17,884 nucleotides of DNA from contig DAOVJF010000005.1 in assembly GCA_030673355.1 (NCBI GenBank), positions 1-17,884 of the forward strand, written 5' to 3'. The stretch is from Planctomycetota bacterium. GTDB taxonomy: Bacteria > JAJVIF01 > JAPKYR01. The notes beneath the pieces are model-generated. The model saw nothing but the letters and a program-made list of their open reading frames with translations, did not search any database and was not told the origin of the DNA. Made by a program: the position numbers and the translations under genes. Positions 15,252 through 17,884 of the stretch are shown here, in pieces; position 1 is the stretch's first letter, and every line of letters begins with the position of its first letter.

Positions 15252-15534
15252 AAACCGTCTCCTTCAGGATTTCAGCGCGCAACTCAGGGCGGATGGCATT
15301 AGTGGTAACCAGATCGATATGACAGTCGAAGAGATCCTCAAGAAAAAATTTCAAGTCCATGTAAGCATCGAAAGACTTGTATTCAAACTCCACGAGGAAA
15401 TCAAGGTCGCTTGATTCCCCTTGCTCTCCTCTGGCGCAGGACCCGAACAATCCCAGGCGTTTCACACCGAATTTGCGGATTGCTTCGATATTCCGCTCAA
15501 TTGTTTCAAATATGTAATCTCGCGTTTTTATCAT
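15235..15534 (-). CDS. mntA: MntA-type minimal nucleotidyltransferase antitoxin
   Basis: The 99-residue protein is a minimal nucleotidyltransferase. The signature GSX10DXD is intact: G31-S32, then ten residues, D43-L-D45, with a third acidic residue D74 in CHIDLVT. In characterised MntA-HepT pairs this enzyme transfers AMP groups to the HepT Tyr and silences its RNase. AAGGA lies 7 bases before the ATG. It is the first gene of the operon, and the toxin gene starts within its end, so their translation is probably coupled. Length and motif are standard; no defects are visible. Confidence 0.92.
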   Translation of the reverse strand: MIKTRDYIFETIERNIEAIRKFGVKRLGLFGSCARGEQGESSDLDFLVEFEYKSFDAYMDLKFFLEDLFDCHIDLVTTNAIRPELRAEILKETVYVPQL

Positions 15535-15548
15535 GATAAATCCTTATT

Positions 15549-15557
15549 ATTATAGCA
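15549..15557 (-). promoter_or_regulatory. Extended -10 promoter of mntA-hepT
   Basis: On the minus strand TGCTATAAT forms a perfect extended -10 element ending 14 bases before the mntA ATG. No clear -35 element is present, which is tolerated by extended -10 promoters. The implied leader is very short, about 7-10 bases. Confidence 0.55.
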
Positions 15558-15705
15558 GATACAGCGCTAACCACTACAAGCTTGAAAAAATAACCAGGTA
15601 ACTAAAAGGTGAAGCGGTTAGGTTAAGTTATGTGCTTAGCGGACATCTACGTAAAAAACTCCGCTTGTGACTGGCACTCATTATTCTTAATCTAACCAAG
15701 CCCAG
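15558..15705. other. Spacer between mntA promoter and the glycosyltransferase remnant
   Basis: This region contains no convincing coding frame, RNA gene or terminator. CTAACC near 15567 and GGTTAG near 15617 form a small inverted pair of doubtful meaning. Confidence 0.4.
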
Positions 15706-15720
15706 TTTCATGTATAATCA
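15706..15720 (+). repeat. 15-base upstream repeat, copy 2, with TATAAT
   Basis: TTTCATGTATAATCA is identical to 11954-11968. Here it lies 12 bases before the ATG of the broken glycosyltransferase copy. It shows that the copy once had the same promoter region as the intact gene. Confidence 0.65.
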
Positions 15721-15732
15721 CCACAAACCGCA

Positions 15733-15934
15733 ATGAACATCGGAATCATCACATCATGGATGCGGCTTGGGTGGAGGGTTGACCTTTCTCTTCACTTGAC
15801 AGCAAGCACCCTGAAGGCTCTGAGACACGAAATCGATGGGTAGTGAGGGAAAGACGTGGACATCCAGGTTTAACTGGATTAATACCGCAAATGGATTGAT
15901 TGAATTATTTGAGTCGGTTACGCAGGATCTCTAA
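15733..15934 (+). pseudogene. Internally deleted glycosyltransferase (second copy)
   Basis: The first 36 codons from ATG at 15733 (MNIGIITSWMRLGWRVDL..HLTASTLKALRHEIDG) match the N-terminus of the intact glycosyltransferase at 11989, then stop at TAG (15841). From 15845, in another frame, EGKTWTSRFNWINTANGLIELF matches the C-terminus of the same gene (GMEWATQFNWMNCARGFEELF) and ends at TAA (15932). About 330 codons of the middle are missing and the frames no longer join. The sequences differ enough (roughly a quarter of bases by eye) to point to an old duplicate, not a fresh one. Confidence 0.85.
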
Positions 15935-15940
15935 AAATGA

Positions 15941-16750
15941 TTATCCAAAAGCGGCCTGATTAGATTCGCAACATGAACCATTGCTCGACGTATGCACATC
16001 ATCTTCTGTTTCGCCGGCGCCATGCGGATCATCTTCCATCGCACCATGGTCGTGAGGATCCGCTGCCGCTTCTTCAAAATAAGCCCGGAATGCGGTTTCG
16101 TGATCCGGGTTGGCAAATATCAATTCAGATTCCCCCATCAGTCTCATCAGCCAGGAATCGAAACTTGCCTGGGCCTGAGTTGATCCTGGTTCTACAGAGA
16201 ATTTATCTGCGATAGCCAGTTCCAGCGAATCTCCAAGCAGTTCGCCCTCCCACATGGTTTTCATTCTTTCAATGGTAACACCGTTTTCTCTAAGAAATTC
16301 CAGCGCAGCTTCCTCAGATTCAAACTGCGAGAACCACTCCTCCTCCTTGGCGGCCAACTCTTCAGGATCGGCCACAGCATTGAGTTCCTGAACTGCAATT
16401 TCGTAGACCAGTTCATATGCACCCGAAACAAGCGCGAGAGTGAACGCTTCATCATCACCGGTCCCGCCGGATCCATGAGATGAATCATCCTGCATAAAAG
16501 TTGCCGCGGTAAAATCGATCCAGCCCTGCCCAACCCAGTTATCACCGAGGGTTATTACCGGTTCACCCGACTTGATATCAGGTGCACTCTGCCCGTGCAT
16601 CATTTCCACGCCTTCCTGGTTGGCAGGCGGATTTGCCATGTGTGCCGGACCATCAGCGGGTCCTGACGGTCTGTTGGATATGATATAAACCGCGGCAACA
16701 CAGACTATTATTATGATTACTATGTCTCGAATAGCTTTTGATTTATTCAT
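15941..16750 (-). CDS. Membrane-anchored SurA-N-like protein with His/Cys-rich tail
   Basis: The 269-residue protein begins with an uncleaved-looking signal anchor (residues 9-24, IVIIIIVCVAAVYII). Residues about 100-210 resemble the SurA/trigger-factor type N-terminal chaperone domain, with EEWFSQFESEEAALEFLRENGVTIERMK and ELLGDSLELAIADKFSV. No PPIase (rotamase) domain follows. The end is rich in possible metal ligands: HDH at 233-235, H243, H253 and C260-C261. AGAGG lies 9 bases before the ATG. It follows resB on the same strand after 98 bases; a periplasmic role in folding or metal handling during cytochrome c assembly is inferred from that position. Sequence similarity was judged by eye only. 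Confidence 0.55.
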   Translation of the reverse strand: MNKSKAIRDIVIIIIVCVAAVYIISNRPSGPADGPAHMANPPANQEGVEMMHGQSAPDIKSGEPVITLGDNWVGQGWIDFTAATFMQDDSSHGSGGTGDDEAFTLALVSGAYELVYEIAVQELNAVADPEELAAKEEEWFSQFESEEAALEFLRENGVTIERMKTMWEGELLGDSLELAIADKFSVEPGSTQAQASFDSWLMRLMGESELIFANPDHETAFRAYFEEAAADPHDHGAMEDDPHGAGETEDDVHTSSNGSCCESNQAAFG

Positions 16751-16792
16751 TTTTTTTAACCTCTTGACTCATGTTACAATTTCTAAAATACA

Positions 16793-16809
16793 GCGGCAGA
16801 TTATATCAC
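16793..16809 (-). promoter_or_regulatory. Candidate -10 element of the SurA-like gene
   Basis: TGTGATATAATC on the minus strand contains TATAAT about 45 bases before the ATG at 16750. No good -35 is present, so the gene may also be read from the resB promoter outside the window. Confidence 0.35.
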
Positions 16810-16848
16810 AGGATTCGCTGGATTATTCTGGCATCGGAATTAGGGAAT

Positions 16849-17884
16849 TCATTCCGCCTTACTTTCAGCCTGCCCATTAATAATTGTTTCAATCAATTCA
16901 GGAAAATCTCTCCAGTTACCACCGACTGTAAATTTCGTTCTGTCTCCTGTCGAAGCTGTAAGTACGACTCGTCCCTGACGGAAGGGCCAGTAAAGTCCAA
17001 CTGTCAACCCGATTATCAGGAAAAAACCACCGAAATAGACAATCGGCACGCCCGGGTCATAGACAAAACTAAGTCCGGTCATTTCTGAAACATTAACAAG
17101 TGAAATCACAATACCATCGATTGTCACCGGTTCATGAATTGTGAGATAGCCAAGAGTTTCTGCTGAACTCCCGCCCATCGGGGACTGATAATAACTGACA
17201 AGCCTGATCCTGTGAGGAATTTCTGTCTGTGTTCCATCCTCCGCTTCCCAGATACCTCCAACGATGTCCGAAAGCTGTACAACGAACATTGCTTCCATAC
17301 CGGGAAGTCTGAATGGCTGATTGAGCCATGACTCGACCAGTTCTGTCCGACCATCGGGAAGTGTTACGGAAATCGCGATCCTTGAATTTACCGAACTCTG
17401 GTAGTACCCGATCCCCTTGTAGCGGAGAGGGTAGTTAACTTCCACCTTACGATCCATGTGGACGGTCGCGTCCGAGTATTCCGTTAAATCCTCTCCGGGA
17501 GTGAGGATTTTCAGGTGGCTGATATAATCCGACGGCTGGCCCATATATTCAGTTGGAAAACCGCTCACCGGATCTAACTCACCGAAATCCCTCTCCCTGT
17601 AAATATTTACATAATCCACAAGGTATATTATTTCTTCGTGGACAGGATCGAAATACTCTCCGGTCATACGAGCTGATTCATATTCTAAATAATCATCACC
17701 AAGGACTTCCGTTTGCCCCTCTTCGATCCATAAATGTCCATCATATCCCAAAAACCTTTCATCCCCGATGATCCCACCGATAATAATTATCAACCATGCG
17801 GAATGGAAGGCGACAGATACCCAATGGCGGAAAGCGTTTTTCCTGATAAGGAACCAGATATTTTTTCCTTCTTCTGACTCAGTG
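16849..17884 (-). CDS. resB: ResB-type cytochrome c biogenesis protein, C-terminal 344 residues (partial)
   Basis: ResB works with a CcsA/ResC partner in system II cytochrome c maturation, carrying and attaching haem on the outer side of the cytoplasmic membrane. The frame is open to base 17884, so the N-terminus is missing. A membrane segment with VAFHSAWLIIIIGGIIG matches the ResB pattern of a His before a GG-containing helix, then GH..EEGQTE follows. A large extracytoplasmic domain comes next, and a final membrane segment DPGVPIVYFGGFFLIIGLTVGLYWPF leads to VGGNWRDFPELIETI. A TTG at 17793 is internal, not a true start. The partner gene is expected to the right. Confidence 0.85.
   Translation of the reverse strand, partial: TESEEGKNIWFLIRKNAFRHWVSVAFHSAWLIIIIGGIIGDERFLGYDGHLWIEEGQTEVLGDDYLEYESARMTGEYFDPVHEEIIYLVDYVNIYRERDFGELDPVSGFPTEYMGQPSDYISHLKILTPGEDLTEYSDATVHMDRKVEVNYPLRYKGIGYYQSSVNSRIAISVTLPDGRTELVESWLNQPFRLPGMEAMFVVQLSDIVGGIWEAEDGTQTEIPHRIRLVSYYQSPMGGSSAETLGYLTIHEPVTIDGIVISLVNVSEMTGLSFVYDPGVPIVYFGGFFLIIGLTVGLYWPFRQGRVVLTASTGDRTKFTVGGNWRDFPELIETIINGQAESKAE

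Noticed and set aside
10160..15940. Transposase, integrase, CRISPR array or tRNA att site in the accessory segment
   Set aside because: I found no transposase or integrase motif, no regularly spaced repeats and no tRNA gene, so a specific mobile element is not called.
17793..17793. TTG start for the ResB protein
   Set aside because: The frame continues upstream with a conserved membrane segment through the window edge, so this codon is internal.

Overview
The window reads as a chromosomal stretch of an uncultured-type, mid-GC, probably Gram-negative bacterium. A ResB cytochrome c assembly protein and a membrane-anchored SurA-like protein suggest an envelope with c-type cytochromes. I cannot name a phylum from sequence alone.

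Region 1 (1-10160, all minus strand) is a ribosomal/transcription super-operon in the order rpsL-rpsG-fusA-tuf-secE-nusG-rplK-rplA-rplJ-rplL-rpoB, with rpoB running off the left edge. The str genes lie directly upstream of secE through a single tuf, with no tRNA-Trp or rpmG between tuf and secE. A good sigma70-type promoter precedes rpsL. Several intergenic stretches carry strong RNA structure. The rplK-rplA spacer has a close mimic of the 23S rRNA site for L1. The rpsL-rpsG spacer has five segments that can pair in two mutually exclusive ways, one ending in an intrinsic terminator. A long hairpin lies just upstream of fusA, and others lie before tuf and rpoB.

Region 2 (10160-15940, mostly plus strand) is an accessory segment of mixed composition. 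It begins with an AT-rich two-gene operon: an Xre-ImmA/IrrE metallopeptidase followed by a PIN-domain protein, with a promoter overlapped by a palindrome (likely toxin-antitoxin or stress module). Next is a GT4-like glycosyltransferase. Then comes a two-gene unit: a P-loop protein with an altered Walker A, fused to a nucleoside-deoxyribosyltransferase-like domain, followed by a 77-residue protein of unknown function. A short structured segment comes next, then a minus-strand MntA-HepT (type VII) toxin-antitoxin pair. The segment closes with a decayed second copy of the glycosyltransferase gene that keeps only its two ends, so glycosyltransferase-derived sequence brackets the defence-like genes.

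Region 3 (15941-17884, minus strand) holds a membrane-anchored SurA-N-like protein with a His/Cys-rich tail and, upstream of it, the C-terminal part of a ResB protein that runs off the right edge.
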